From: Nonomuraea angiospora
GTDB taxonomy: Bacteria > Actinomycetota > Actinomycetes > Streptosporangiales > Streptosporangiaceae
Direction of reading: 5' to 3'
Length of the DNA stretch: 64,000 nt
Assembly (NCBI RefSeq): GCF_014873145.1
Contig: NZ_JADBEK010000001.1
Coordinates: forward strand, 10,726,001-10,790,000
Under the pieces are notes generated by a model. The model was not told the DNA's origin and made no database searches. It was given only the letters and a program-made list of their open reading frames with translations. The translations under genes were made by a program, and so were the position numbers. Below, one piece after another: positions 30,964 through 39,830 of the stretch. Position 1 is the stretch's first letter, and the number at the start of each line of letters is the position of its first letter.

Positions 30964-32412
30964 ATGGACGTTCTGAATCTCGCTGTTCTCAATCTCATTG
31001 GGGGCCGCTGGGTCGAGGGTGACGGCGAGGAGTTCGCCGACACCAACCCCGCCCGGCCCAGCGAAGTGGTCGCGCGGGGGCGGTTCGCCTCCGCCGCCGA
31101 GGTGGAGCGGGCCGTCGCCGCGGCCCGCGCGGCGGCGCCCGGGTGGGCGGCGACGCCCCACCACGCCCGCGCGGCGGTGCTCGTGGCCGCCGCCGACCTC
31201 GTGGACGCCGCCGCCGACGAGTGGGGCGCCGAGCTGGCCCGCGAGGAGGGCAAGACGCTGCCCGAGGCGGTCGCCGAGGTACGGGGCTCGGCCCGGATCC
31301 TGCGCTACTACGCGGGCGAGGCCGACCGCGAGAGCGGCGAGATCTTCGCCTCCCCGCGCCCCGGCGAGAACGTCCTCGTGGTCCGCAAGCCGATCGGCGT
31401 GGCCGGGCTGATCACGCCGTTCAACTTCCCGATCGTCATCCCCGCCTGGAAGATCGCGCCCGCCCTCAGCTACGGCAACACCGTCGTGTGGAAGCCGTCG
31501 TCGCTGGTGCCGCTGCTGGCCTACCGGCTGGCGCAGGCGCTGACGTCGGCGGGGCTGCCGGACGGTGTGCTCAACCTCGTGTACGGCGAGGCCGAGGCCG
31601 GCTCGGCCATCGTGGACCACCCCGGCGTGGACGCGATCTCCTTCACCGGCTCCACCGCGGTCGGGCGGGCCGTGATCGCGCGCTGTGGCGAGCTGGGCAA
31701 GCCGGTGCAGACGGAGATGGGCGGCAAGAACGCCTCCGTCGTGCTCGCCGACGCCGACCTCGACCACGCCGCCGAACAGGTCTGCCTCGGCGCGTTCCGC
31801 TCCACGGGCCAGAAGTGCACGGCCACCTCGCGGCTCGTCGTGGCCTCCCAGGTCGCGGACGAGCTGCTGGAACGGGTGACCGCACGGGCCGCGCGCCTCG
31901 TGGTCGGCGACCCCCTGTCGCCGGAGGTCGAGATGGGCCCGCTGGTCAGCTCGGCCGCCCGGGACCGGGTGACGTCCGGGGTCGCGCGGGCCGTGGACGA
32001 GGGGGCCAAGCCGCTGGCGGGCTCCTCCCCGTACGACGGCGAGGGCTGGTTCGTGCCGCCGACGGTGCTCGACCTGCCGGGGACCGGGGTGGACTTCTGG
32101 CGAACCGAGCTGTTCGGGCCGGTGGTCGGCGTGGTGCGGGCGTCGGGGACAGAGGAGGCTCTGGAGCTGGCCAACCTCAGCGACCACGGCCTGTCGGCGG
32201 CCATCTTCACCAGGGACCTGGGCGTGGCCCTGCGGGCGGTCGAGCGGCTGGACGTCGGCGTGCTGCACATCAACTCAGAGTCGGCCGGGACCTTCCCGTA
32301 CGTGCCGTTCGGCGGGGTCAAGCAGAGCGGGTTCGGGCCCAAGGAGCAGGGGCGGGCGGCCCGCGAGTTCTTCACCCACACGATGACCGTCTACCTCGGG
32401 GCGCCGGCGTGA
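30964..32412 (+). CDS. NAD(P)-dependent aldehyde (semialdehyde) dehydrogenase
   Basis: 482 residues from ATG at 30964; a TTG two codons earlier is possible. ALDH motifs: GLITPFNFPIVIPAWKI, VVWKPSS, SFTGSTAVGRAV, catalytic Glu in VQTEMGGKN, catalytic Cys in GQKCTATSR, and ELFGPVVGVVRA. Similar enzymes act on 2-oxoglutarate semialdehyde, succinate or glutarate semialdehyde. The next gene is a CoA-transferase and the opposite gene a glutaryl-CoA dehydrogenase, so oxidation of glutarate semialdehyde to glutarate is the most coherent role (inference). Confidence 0.88.
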   Translation: MDVLNLAVLNLIGGRWVEGDGEEFADTNPARPSEVVARGRFASAAEVERAVAAARAAAPGWAATPHHARAAVLVAAADLVDAAADEWGAELAREEGKTLPEAVAEVRGSARILRYYAGEADRESGEIFASPRPGENVLVVRKPIGVAGLITPFNFPIVIPAWKIAPALSYGNTVVWKPSSLVPLLAYRLAQALTSAGLPDGVLNLVYGEAEAGSAIVDHPGVDAISFTGSTAVGRAVIARCGELGKPVQTEMGGKNASVVLADADLDHAAEQVCLGAFRSTGQKCTATSRLVVASQVADELLERVTARAARLVVGDPLSPEVEMGPLVSSAARDRVTSGVARAVDEGAKPLAGSSPYDGEGWFVPPTVLDLPGTGVDFWRTELFGPVVGVVRASGTEEALELANLSDHGLSAAIFTRDLGVALRAVERLDVGVLHINSESAGTFPYVPFGGVKQSGFGPKEQGRAAREFFTHTMTVYLGAPA

Positions 32413-32479
32413 GCGAGCGTAGCGAGCGAACAATCAAACGCAGCACGGGTCCGGTCACGCGACCGACGAAGGAGGGCGC
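32413..32479 (+). other. Intergenic gap with GAGCGAGCGTAGCGAGCG motif
   Basis: The bases right after the dehydrogenase stop read GAGCGAGCGTAGCGAGCGAA, a doubled GCGAGCG. Such motifs recur between genes in several actinomycete genomes. A ribosome binding site GAAGGAGG for the CoA-transferase follows. Confidence 0.4.
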
Positions 32480-33607
32480 GTGACCGGTGGTGCTCTTTCG
32501 GGGCTCTTGGTGGCGGACTTCAGCCGGGTGCTGGCGGGGCCGTACGCCACGATGCTGCTGGCCGATCTGGGCGCGGAGGTGGTCAAGGTGGAGCGGCCGG
32601 GCGCGGGGGACGACACCCGCGCCTGGGGGCCGCCGTACGCGCCCGACGGCGAGGCCACGTACTTCCTCGGCGTCAACCGCAACAAGCGCTCGATCGCCCT
32701 CGACCTGCGCGAGGACGTCGAGGTCGCGCGGGCCCTGGCCGGCCGGGCGGACGTGCTGGTCGAGAACTTCCGGCCCGGCACGATGGACCGGCTCGGGCTC
32801 GGCTACCCGGCGCTGCGCGAGCTCAACCCCGGGCTGGTGTACTGCTCGATCACCGGGTTCGGGTCGGGACCCGGGGCCGGGCTGCCCGGCTACGACCTCA
32901 TCGCGCAGGCGGTGGGCGGGCTGATGAGCGTCACCGGCGAGCCCGGCGGGCCCGGGACGAAGGCCGGCGTGGCGCTGGTGGACGTGATCACCGGCCTGCA
33001 CGCCGGGCTGGGCATCCTGGCCGCGCTCCGCCACCGCGACACCACCGGCGAGGGGCAGCACGTCGAGGTCTCGCTGCTGTCGTCCCTGCTGTCGGCGCTC
33101 ACCAACCACGCCTCCGCCTACGCCGCCGCCGGAGTGGTCCCCCAGGCGATGGGCAACCGGCATCCCAGCATCGTCCCGTACGAGGTCTTCGAGGCCGCCG
33201 ACCGCCCGATCGTGATCGCGGCCGGCAACGACCGCCAGTTCCAGGCCCTCTGCGGGGCGCTGGACCGCCCGGACCTCGCCGGGGACCCCCGCTACGCCAC
33301 CAACGCGGACCGGGTCGCCGGCCGCGTCGGGCTCGTCGCCGAGCTCAACGCGGCGCTGGCCGCCCGCACGGCCGACGAGTGGTTCGGTACGCTCACCGCC
33401 GCCGGGGTGCCCTGCGGCCCGATCAACGACCTGGCCGCCGCCTTCGCCCTGGCCGACGACCTCGGCCTCGAGCCCTCCGTACGGCTCGACGGCGTCGGCC
33501 AGGTCGCCAACCCCCTGCGGCTCAGCGCCACCCCGCCCTCCTACCGCCGCCGGCCGCCCCGGCTGGGAGAGGATGACGACTGGGTTCGTGAGATATTGGG
33601 GCGATGA
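32480..33607 (+). CDS. Class III CoA-transferase (CaiB/BaiF)
   Basis: 375 residues from GTG at 32480 (GAAGGAGG upstream). Family motifs: ADFSRVLAGPYATMLLADLGAEVVKVERP, NRNKRSIALDL, VENFRPGTM, catalytic Asp in LPGYDLIAQAVGG, and the C-terminal GVPCGPINDLAAAFA. Length is standard for the family. With the glutaryl-CoA dehydrogenase next door, succinyl-CoA:glutarate CoA transfer is likely. It overlaps the GntR gene by ATGA. Confidence 0.9.
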   Translation: MTGGALSGLLVADFSRVLAGPYATMLLADLGAEVVKVERPGAGDDTRAWGPPYAPDGEATYFLGVNRNKRSIALDLREDVEVARALAGRADVLVENFRPGTMDRLGLGYPALRELNPGLVYCSITGFGSGPGAGLPGYDLIAQAVGGLMSVTGEPGGPGTKAGVALVDVITGLHAGLGILAALRHRDTTGEGQHVEVSLLSSLLSALTNHASAYAAAGVVPQAMGNRHPSIVPYEVFEAADRPIVIAAGNDRQFQALCGALDRPDLAGDPRYATNADRVAGRVGLVAELNAALAARTADEWFGTLTAAGVPCGPINDLAAAFALADDLGLEPSVRLDGVGQVANPLRLSATPPSYRRRPPRLGEDDDWVREILGR

Positions 33608-34272
33608 GTTCGGACGAGGCACGACGCAGGCCGCCGACGGCCCAGCAGTTCGTGCTGGGCGAGCTCCGCCTTGCCATCACCACCGGGCGCCTGCGCCCCG
33701 GCGCCCCCATCCGGCAGGACGCGCTGGCCGAGGAGCTGCAGGTCAGCCGCGTCCCCCTGCGTGAAGCGCTCAAGACGCTCGAAGGCGAGGGCCTGGTCAC
33801 CTACAAGGCGCACAAGGGCTACTGCGTCGCCATGCTCTCGCTCGACGACCTGCGCGAGGTCTACCGCATCCGCGAGCTGCTGGAGGAGGAGGCCGTCCGG
33901 CGGGCCGTCGAGCGCCTCACGGACGCCGACCTCGCCCGGCTGGAGTCGGCCCAGGAGGAGGTCGAGCGGGCCGCCGCGGCGGGCGACGTGCTGGCCATGG
34001 CGACGGCCAACCGGCTGTTCCACATGACGCTGTTCGAGTGCGCGGGCATGCCCCGGCTGGTGCGCCTCATCAGGACCCTGTGGGACACCACGGACGCCTA
34101 CCGGTCGATGTACTACGGCGACGCGGGCAACCGGGAGCGGGTCGTCAAGGAGCACCGCGCCACCCTCGACGCCCTGCGCCGCCACGCGGCCGACGAGGCG
34201 GTGACGACGCTCGACGTCCACCGCGCCCACGCGGTCGCCGAGCTGGAGTCACTCCTCGGCCCCTCCTCATGA
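33604..34272 (+). CDS. GntR-family transcriptional regulator, FCD subfamily
   Basis: 222 residues. Winged helix at about 10-78: LGELRLAITTGRLRPGAPI, QDALAEELQVSRVPLREAL, LEGEGLVTYKAHKGYCV. FCD effector domain at about 90-215 with metal-ligand His residues in NRLFHMTLFE, VKEHRATLDAL and VHRAHAV. It closes the semialdehyde dehydrogenase/CoA-transferase operon and probably represses it and the divergent dehydrogenase through the TTGGATCCAA site, with glutarate or a related acid as effector (inference). Confidence 0.9.
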   Translation: MSSDEARRRPPTAQQFVLGELRLAITTGRLRPGAPIRQDALAEELQVSRVPLREALKTLEGEGLVTYKAHKGYCVAMLSLDDLREVYRIRELLEEEAVRRAVERLTDADLARLESAQEEVERAAAAGDVLAMATANRLFHMTLFECAGMPRLVRLIRTLWDTTDAYRSMYYGDAGNRERVVKEHRATLDALRRHAADEAVTTLDVHRAHAVAELESLLGPSS

Positions 34273-35802
34273 CTGCATGGAGCCCCAGAAGGCGCAATTG
34301 CTGGCGTCGGCGGTGTCGGTCAGGTGGATGCCGTCGCGTCCCGGAGCCAGGCTGAGCACGTCGCCGGAGCCCTGGAAGAGCGGCCAGCGCGGGACCCAGG
34401 GGGCGTTCGGGTGGCCGTCGCGGGCGAACGACGTCCAGTAGCCGATCATGGCGTTGGACAGCCGCTGCTGCTCGGCGTTGAGCCGGTTGGGCGAACCGGG
34501 GAACAGGTAGAGCAGCTCCGTCGCGTGCTCGGCGCCCTCCTCGAAGCCGGGCACGTCCATCAGCGGCGGCGCGGCGCGGTCGGCGAACTGGTAGGCGTAG
34601 ACCTTGACCCCGGCCCGGGCGAGCAGGGCGAAGGCGTCCTGGTGCGCGCAGGTGGCGAGCGGGCCGGTGCCGTGGGTCAGCATGGTGGCCAGCCCGATCC
34701 GCAGGTCGGGGTGGCCGGTGGCGGGATAGCGGGCCAGGACCTGGTCGGCGTTGGTCCCATATGTGCCGCGCACGAACTGCTCGTACTGTGCCCGTGTGAT
34801 CGGCTTCGGATAGGTGAGACCGGTGTAGAGGCGCATCTCGTCGAGCGTGTTGCCGTGCATGACGGGCACGCGGTTGATCCGGCCGCTCTCCAGCGCGGCG
34901 CGCGGCTGCAGCGGCAGCACGTGGTCGCCGCCCGCGACCGGGTACGGATTGTGGCCCCGGAACGCCTCCAGCAGCGTCTTGACCGGCAGCGCCCGCAGGC
35001 AGGCGGCCGCCCCGGCGGCGCAGCCCACGGCCTCGGCGAACCTGGCCCCCTCGGCCTCCGCCTGCTCCGCGGTGCGCGTGGGGGAGGAGCAGCTGAAGCT
35101 CTGCACGATCGCCTTGTCGAACAGCCCGGCGGCGGTGGGCGAGGCCAGGTCGGCGCAGATGTCGGCGGCTCCGGCGGACTCCCCGAACAGCGTCACGTTG
35201 CGCGGGTCGCCGCCGAACGCCTCGATGTTGCGCCGCACCCAGCGCAGCGCCGCCTGCTGGTCGAGCAGCCCGTAGTTGCCGCTCTGGTAGCGCTCGCCCG
35301 TCTCGAGCGCGGGGTGCGCCAGCCAGCCGAGCGCGCCGAGCCGGTAGTTGACGCTCACGACCACGACGCCGCCCCGGGTCACCATCCTGGTCAGGTCGTA
35401 GGAGGCCGGGTTGCCGCCGGCGTTGCCGCCGCCGTGCAGCCACACCATGACCGGCCGGTCGCGGCCCCTGCGCGGCGCGGTGACGTTGAGGTAGAGGCAG
35501 TCCTCGCTGTACGACGTCCGGCCGCCGTAGGGTTCGACGAGTTGCGCGCACTGGCTGCCGAAGGCGGTCGCGTCGCGGACGTCGGTCCACGGCTTGGCCG
35601 GCTGCGGCGGGCGCCATCGGAGCGGGCCCGTGGGCGGCTCGGCGTACGGGATGCCGCGGAAGATCCGATGGTCCTTGCGCACCTCGCCTTTGACCATGCC
35701 CTTGTCGGTGCGCACCAGCGCGGACGGAGCCGACTGCGCGACGGCCGGAGTGGTGGTCATGACCAGGGAGAGCGCTGCCACCGCGGCGCGAACGAGTCTC
35801 AC
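34267..35802 (-). CDS. Secreted type-B carboxylesterase
   Basis: 511 residues from GTG at 35802, starting with a Sec signal (LVRAAVAALSLVMTTTPAVA). Esterase family motifs: FRGIPYAEPPTGPLRW, EDCLYLNVTAP, oxyanion-hole VWLHGGGNAGG, and the nucleophile elbow FGESAGAADIC. Acid residue around NTLDEMRLY and catalytic His in TCAHQDAF complete the triad. It hydrolyses carboxylic esters outside the cell; substrate unknown. Its stop overlaps the convergent GntR gene. Confidence 0.88.
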   Translation of the reverse strand: MRLVRAAVAALSLVMTTTPAVAQSAPSALVRTDKGMVKGEVRKDHRIFRGIPYAEPPTGPLRWRPPQPAKPWTDVRDATAFGSQCAQLVEPYGGRTSYSEDCLYLNVTAPRRGRDRPVMVWLHGGGNAGGNPASYDLTRMVTRGGVVVVSVNYRLGALGWLAHPALETGERYQSGNYGLLDQQAALRWVRRNIEAFGGDPRNVTLFGESAGAADICADLASPTAAGLFDKAIVQSFSCSSPTRTAEQAEAEGARFAEAVGCAAGAAACLRALPVKTLLEAFRGHNPYPVAGGDHVLPLQPRAALESGRINRVPVMHGNTLDEMRLYTGLTYPKPITRAQYEQFVRGTYGTNADQVLARYPATGHPDLRIGLATMLTHGTGPLATCAHQDAFALLARAGVKVYAYQFADRAAPPLMDVPGFEEGAEHATELLYLFPGSPNRLNAEQQRLSNAMIGYWTSFARDGHPNAPWVPRWPLFQGSGDVLSLAPGRDGIHLTDTADASNCAFWGSMQS

Positions 35803-35870
35803 TGGGGCCCCCTGTGATTACTGTACGTAATTCTTCCGTTCCTGACCGTACACGAAGAGGGGGCGTGGAA

Positions 35871-36668
35871 CTACTGATTTATGCGCCCGGCCAGGTCGGC
35901 CACGGCGCCCACGACCTCGTCGCCGGCCAGCATGACCAGGTCGTTGTGGCCCGCCCCGGCGACCTCCACGGTGGTGGCCCGCTCACCCGCCGCCTCGGCG
36001 ACCGCCCTGCTGAGCCGCGGGGGCACGATCGTGTCGCGGGTGCCGTACACGACGACGACCGGCGCCCGCACCCGCCGGATGTCCTCCGCGACCGGGAAGC
36101 GGTCCCGCAGCAGCGTCCTGACCGGCAGGAACGGGTAGTTGGCCCGACCGGCGGCGGCCAGGTCGGTGAACGGGGAGCGCAGCACCAGGCCGCCGGGCGG
36201 GCGCTCCAGGGCGAGCCGGGTGACCACGGCCGCGCCCAGGCTCTCGCCGAAGTAGATGACACGGCTGTCGCCGAGGTGGTCGCGGGCGGCCAGGGCGTCC
36301 TGGCGCAGCCCCTCCTCCGTCGGGGTGCCGGGGTTGCCGCCGTAGCCGCGGTAGTCCATGAGGAGCACCGCGAACCCGCGGTCCGACAGCGCGCGGGCCA
36401 AGGGGGCGCGGTCGCGGCGGTTGCCCCCGTTCCCGCCCGCGATCAGGACGGTCACGCCGCGGGTGCCGGGGACGTACCAGGCCGCCAGCCGGAGCCCGTC
36501 GGCGGTGGTGAACGTGACGTCCCGCGCGCCCGGGACGACCTCGGCGGCGGGCGGCACGGGGGCGCTGTCGGGCAGGTAGATCAGCCGCCGCTGGAACACC
36601 CACAGCAGGGCGAGCAGCAGGAGCAGCACCGCGACCACCACGAGGGCGGCGCGCGTCAGCGTCGTCAC
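35871..36668 (-). CDS. Membrane-anchored alpha/beta hydrolase
   Basis: 265 residues from GTG at 36668. One N-terminal transmembrane helix (ALVVVAVLLLLLALLWVF) is followed by FQRRLIYLPDSAPVPP, typical of the ABHD13/BEM46-like group. Nucleophile elbow YFGESLGAAVVTR; Asp in VVYGTRDTIVPP; His in GAGHNDLVML. Full catalytic triad. It follows the amidohydrolase gene by 43 bp on the same strand and may be the last gene of that operon. Confidence 0.85.
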   Translation of the reverse strand: MTTLTRAALVVVAVLLLLLALLWVFQRRLIYLPDSAPVPPAAEVVPGARDVTFTTADGLRLAAWYVPGTRGVTVLIAGGNGGNRRDRAPLARALSDRGFAVLLMDYRGYGGNPGTPTEEGLRQDALAARDHLGDSRVIYFGESLGAAVVTRLALERPPGGLVLRSPFTDLAAAGRANYPFLPVRTLLRDRFPVAEDIRRVRAPVVVVYGTRDTIVPPRLSRAVAEAAGERATTVEVAGAGHNDLVMLAGDEVVGAVADLAGRINQ

Positions 36669-36711
36669 CCTGCCACTATGCAACGCCGCCCGCCCCGGAG
36701 CGGGCCCCGGC

Positions 36712-37923
36712 TCAGCCGGAGACGACCCGGCCCGCCTGGACGACGTGGCGGAGGTGGGCAGCGTCGGCGAGGACGCCGATGTCGGCCAGCGGATCGCCGT
36801 CGAGCACGAGCAGGTCCGCGTGCGCCCCCACGGCCAGCGTGCCGACCTCGCCCGCCATCCCGACCAGCTCCGCCGCCCCGGCCGTCGCGGCCCGCAGCAC
36901 GTCGATCGGCTGCTGCACCTCCCGCCGGAGCCGGAACTCGTGGTTCTGGTGCCGGTGCATGCCGCCCAGCAGGTCGGTCCCGTACGCCAGCCGCACCCCG
37001 CCGCGCGCGGCCCGCTCCAGCGCGGCCAGCCCGGCCTCCAGCACCTCGTCCACCTTGCGCCAGCTCCGCTCGGGCAGCCCGAACGTGCGCCCCTCCTCCT
37101 TGAGCGCCCAGTACGTCACCAGCGTCGGCACCAGGAACGCGTCGTGCCGCCGGAACAGCTCCACGCTCGTGTCGTCGATCAGGTTCCCGTGCTCGATCGA
37201 GCGCACCCCGGCCTCGAGCGCCCGGTTGACGGCCCTGGCGGTGTAGGCGTGCGCGGCGATGTACCGGTTGGCCGCCTCGGCCTCCTCGACGGCCGCGCGC
37301 AGCTCGTCCATGGAGTACTGGGTCGAGTCGATGCGGTCGGTCGGGGAGGCCACGCCGCCGGAGGCCATGACCTTGATGTGGTGCGCGCCCTTGCGCAGCT
37401 CGTCGCGGGCGGCGACGCGTACGGCGTCGACCCCATCGGCCACGCGGCCGACGCCGGCGCAGCACGGGTGGTCGTCCTGCTGGTGCTCGCCCCGGCCGCG
37501 GAAGTCGGCGTGGCCGCCGGTCTGGCTCAGCCCCTTGCCGCAGAACAGCAGCCGCGGCCCCCGGATCAGCCCCTCCGCCTGCGCGTCCGCCAGCCCGAAA
37601 TCGGCGCCGGAGGCGTCGCGCACGGTGGTGAAGCCCCGGTCGAGCATCCCGCCCATGATCTGGGCGCTGTGCGCGGCGACGTAGGAGGGGGACATGGAGC
37701 CGAGCGTGCCGAGGTTCGCGGTGGAGGCGGTGACGTGGACGTGCGCGTCGATGAGCCCCGGCACCACGTGCGCCCCGGCGGCGTCGATCACCCGCGTGCC
37801 GTCCGGCGCGCTCAGCCGGGGTCCCGTCTCGACGACCCGGCCGTCCGCGCAGCGCAGGTCGCCCTCGGCGTACTCGCCGCTCGTCACGTCCAGGATCAGG
37901 GCGTTACGCAACAGCAGATTCAC
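36712..37923 (-). CDS. Metal-dependent amidohydrolase (imidazolonepropionase/prolidase-like)
   Basis: 403 residues from GTG at 37923, overlapping the GAF gene stop (GTGA). Amidohydrolase metal motifs in order: PGLIDAHVHVTA (HxH), IKVMASGGV (bridging Lys), YIAAHAYTARA and RSIEHGNLI (His ligands), LAYGTDLLGG (Asp), then the C-terminal beta-sandwich GTLAVGAHADLLVLDGDPL. The group hydrolyses amide or imide bonds, including Xaa-Pro dipeptides. An MFS carrier and a GAF protein precede it. Confidence 0.87.
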   Translation of the reverse strand: MNLLLRNALILDVTSGEYAEGDLRCADGRVVETGPRLSAPDGTRVIDAAGAHVVPGLIDAHVHVTASTANLGTLGSMSPSYVAAHSAQIMGGMLDRGFTTVRDASGADFGLADAQAEGLIRGPRLLFCGKGLSQTGGHADFRGRGEHQQDDHPCCAGVGRVADGVDAVRVAARDELRKGAHHIKVMASGGVASPTDRIDSTQYSMDELRAAVEEAEAANRYIAAHAYTARAVNRALEAGVRSIEHGNLIDDTSVELFRRHDAFLVPTLVTYWALKEEGRTFGLPERSWRKVDEVLEAGLAALERAARGGVRLAYGTDLLGGMHRHQNHEFRLRREVQQPIDVLRAATAGAAELVGMAGEVGTLAVGAHADLLVLDGDPLADIGVLADAAHLRHVVQAGRVVSG

Positions 37924-38348
37924 GCGGCACCTCCGCGAAGAGCCGGGACGGCGAGCGGCGCGAGCGAGCGCGCCACGGCCACCGACTCCTCGTCATAGCT
38001 TCCCTCGGCGTCGAGGATGTTCAGCACGCCGAGCACCTCCCCCTGGTCGACCACGGGGACGTTGATGATCGTCCCGCAGCCCAGGCTCTCGATCAGCTCG
38101 TGGTCGGCGAAGATCTCCCGCACCGCGGCCCGGTCCTTGCCGAAGTACGGCTCCCGGCCCTCGATGCACCGCGCCAGCCAGCCCTGGGCGACCTCCACGG
38201 TCTTCTCGCCGCCCACCGGGTACTGCTCGGGGTGGCTGGTGTGGACGCGGCGCAGCGCCCGCCGTTCCGGCACCCAGGCCAGGACCGTGAACAGCCGCAC
38301 TCCCACCTCCCGCCGCACGGTCTCTTCGAGCTCGCTCAATCCGGTCAT
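37920..38348 (-). CDS. GAF-domain protein
   Basis: 142 residues covering one GAF domain: VRLFTVLAWVPERRALRRVH, then SLGCGTIINVPVVDQGEVLGVLNILDAEGSY, whose Cys-x-x-x-I-N-V-P-V core is typical. There is no output domain. It overlaps both neighbours by 4 bp (MFS upstream, amidohydrolase downstream), so it is strictly co-translated. A small-molecule-sensing or binding role in the uptake pathway is inferred. Confidence 0.8.
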   Translation of the reverse strand: MTGLSELEETVRREVGVRLFTVLAWVPERRALRRVHTSHPEQYPVGGEKTVEVAQGWLARCIEGREPYFGKDRAAVREIFADHELIESLGCGTIINVPVVDQGEVLGVLNILDAEGSYDEESVAVARSLAPLAVPALRGGAA

Positions 38349-39718
38349 CTGCTCGCCTCCTTGGCGGGTTCCGTCAGTTCCTCAAGTGATCGCCCGGCCG
38401 TGGCCAGGCCGAACACGACCACGCACACCACCCCGGCCACCAGCACCGCCGTCGTCAGGCCGAACACCCCGCCGAAGCCGAGGTTCGCCGCCGACAGCCC
38501 GATGATCGTCGGCGCCAGGATGCTGCCGACCCGGCCGAACGCGCTCGACAGGCCCGTTCCGGTGGCGCGGATCCAGGTGGGGAAGACCTCGGGGGTGTAG
38601 GAGTAGACGCCCGCGTACGTGCCGTTCAGGAAGAACGACAACACCGCGCCCGCGAGCGTGATCGTGGCGGGCGTGTCCATCTGCGACAGCCAGAACGCGC
38701 TGACCGCCGAGCCGGACAGGTAGATCGCGATGGTGTTCTTGCGGTCGAGCCGCTCCGACAGCCAGGCCGCGGAGAAGTAGCCGGGGACCTGCGCCAGGTA
38801 GATGATGATCGAGAACTCGAAGCTCTTGGTCACCGTGATGCCGCGCTGCACGAGCAGGGTGGGGATCCACGAGAAGAACCCGTAGTACGAGAACGTGATC
38901 ACGAACCAGATCAGCCACGTCACGGCCGTCCGCCTGGCCATGACCGGGCTCCACAGGAACCGCAGCGCGCTGAGCAGGTTGACCTTCACCGGGTTGGTGA
39001 CAGGCTGGGCGGCCGACTCGGGCACCGGCGGGAGCGGCTGGCCGGTGGCCCGCTCGACGCGGCGTTCGAGGTCGGCGACCACCGCCTCGGCCTCGTCCAC
39101 GCGGCCGTTCTGCAGCAGGAAGCGCGGCGACTCGGGCAGCGAGCGGCGCCACCACAGCAGCATGACGATCGGCAGCGCGGTGATCAGCTGCGCGATCCGC
39201 CAGCCGTCGTCCATCGTCGGGACCACGAAGCGGCCGATCAGCGCCGCCATCACGAACCCGAACGAGAAGAACCCGGCCAGCGCGCCGATGAACCAGCCGC
39301 GCCGCTTCGCCGGCACGAACTCCGACAGGAACGGCGCGATGATCGCGCTCTCCGCGCCCGCGCCGGCCCCGGCCAGCACCCGGGAGGCCAGGAAGACCTC
39401 GTAGTTCGGGGCGAACGCGGCGACCACGGAGAAGGCGGCGTAGAAGGCGAGCGCGTACATCATGACCTTCTTGCGGCCGATGCGGTCGCCGAGCAGGCCG
39501 GCGACGGTCGCGCCGAACAGGAACCCGAACGGGGTCGCGGACCCGATGAGGCCGAGCTGGCCGTTGGACAGGCCCCATGCGTCCTGCGCGCTGGGGAGCA
39601 AGAATGCCACGACGGCCGAGTCCATGCCGTCGAAGGTGTAGCCGAGGCCGCCGATGAGGAGGAGCAGGTAGTGAGGGCGGCTCAGCGGGAGCCGGTCCAG
39701 ACGGGCCAACAGGGTCAT
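38345..39718 (-). CDS. MFS transporter, aromatic-acid/sugar-porter-like
   Basis: 457 residues from ATG at 39718. Twelve transmembrane helices; loop 2-3 motif GLLGDRIGRKKVMM, helix 4 FLASRVLAGAGAGAESAII, PESPRFLLQNGR after helix 6, and SERLDRKN in the second half. The FDGMDSAVVAF opening (Asp in helix 1) is that of the AAHS-type acid:H+ symporters. It heads the GAF/amidohydrolase operon and probably imports its substrate; it is divergent from the RpiR regulator. Confidence 0.88.
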   Translation of the reverse strand: MTLLARLDRLPLSRPHYLLLLIGGLGYTFDGMDSAVVAFLLPSAQDAWGLSNGQLGLIGSATPFGFLFGATVAGLLGDRIGRKKVMMYALAFYAAFSVVAAFAPNYEVFLASRVLAGAGAGAESAIIAPFLSEFVPAKRRGWFIGALAGFFSFGFVMAALIGRFVVPTMDDGWRIAQLITALPIVMLLWWRRSLPESPRFLLQNGRVDEAEAVVADLERRVERATGQPLPPVPESAAQPVTNPVKVNLLSALRFLWSPVMARRTAVTWLIWFVITFSYYGFFSWIPTLLVQRGITVTKSFEFSIIIYLAQVPGYFSAAWLSERLDRKNTIAIYLSGSAVSAFWLSQMDTPATITLAGAVLSFFLNGTYAGVYSYTPEVFPTWIRATGTGLSSAFGRVGSILAPTIIGLSAANLGFGGVFGLTTAVLVAGVVCVVVFGLATAGRSLEELTEPAKEASR

Positions 39719-39830
39719 AGAGCACACCTTTCCCGAGGTCATGGCCCTTCAGGTCGATTGCGCAGCAACATATAGTGCGAAATATCCGAAATGCAATGGT
39801 CTTTGCAGAATGACGGTGGAGAGTGACACG

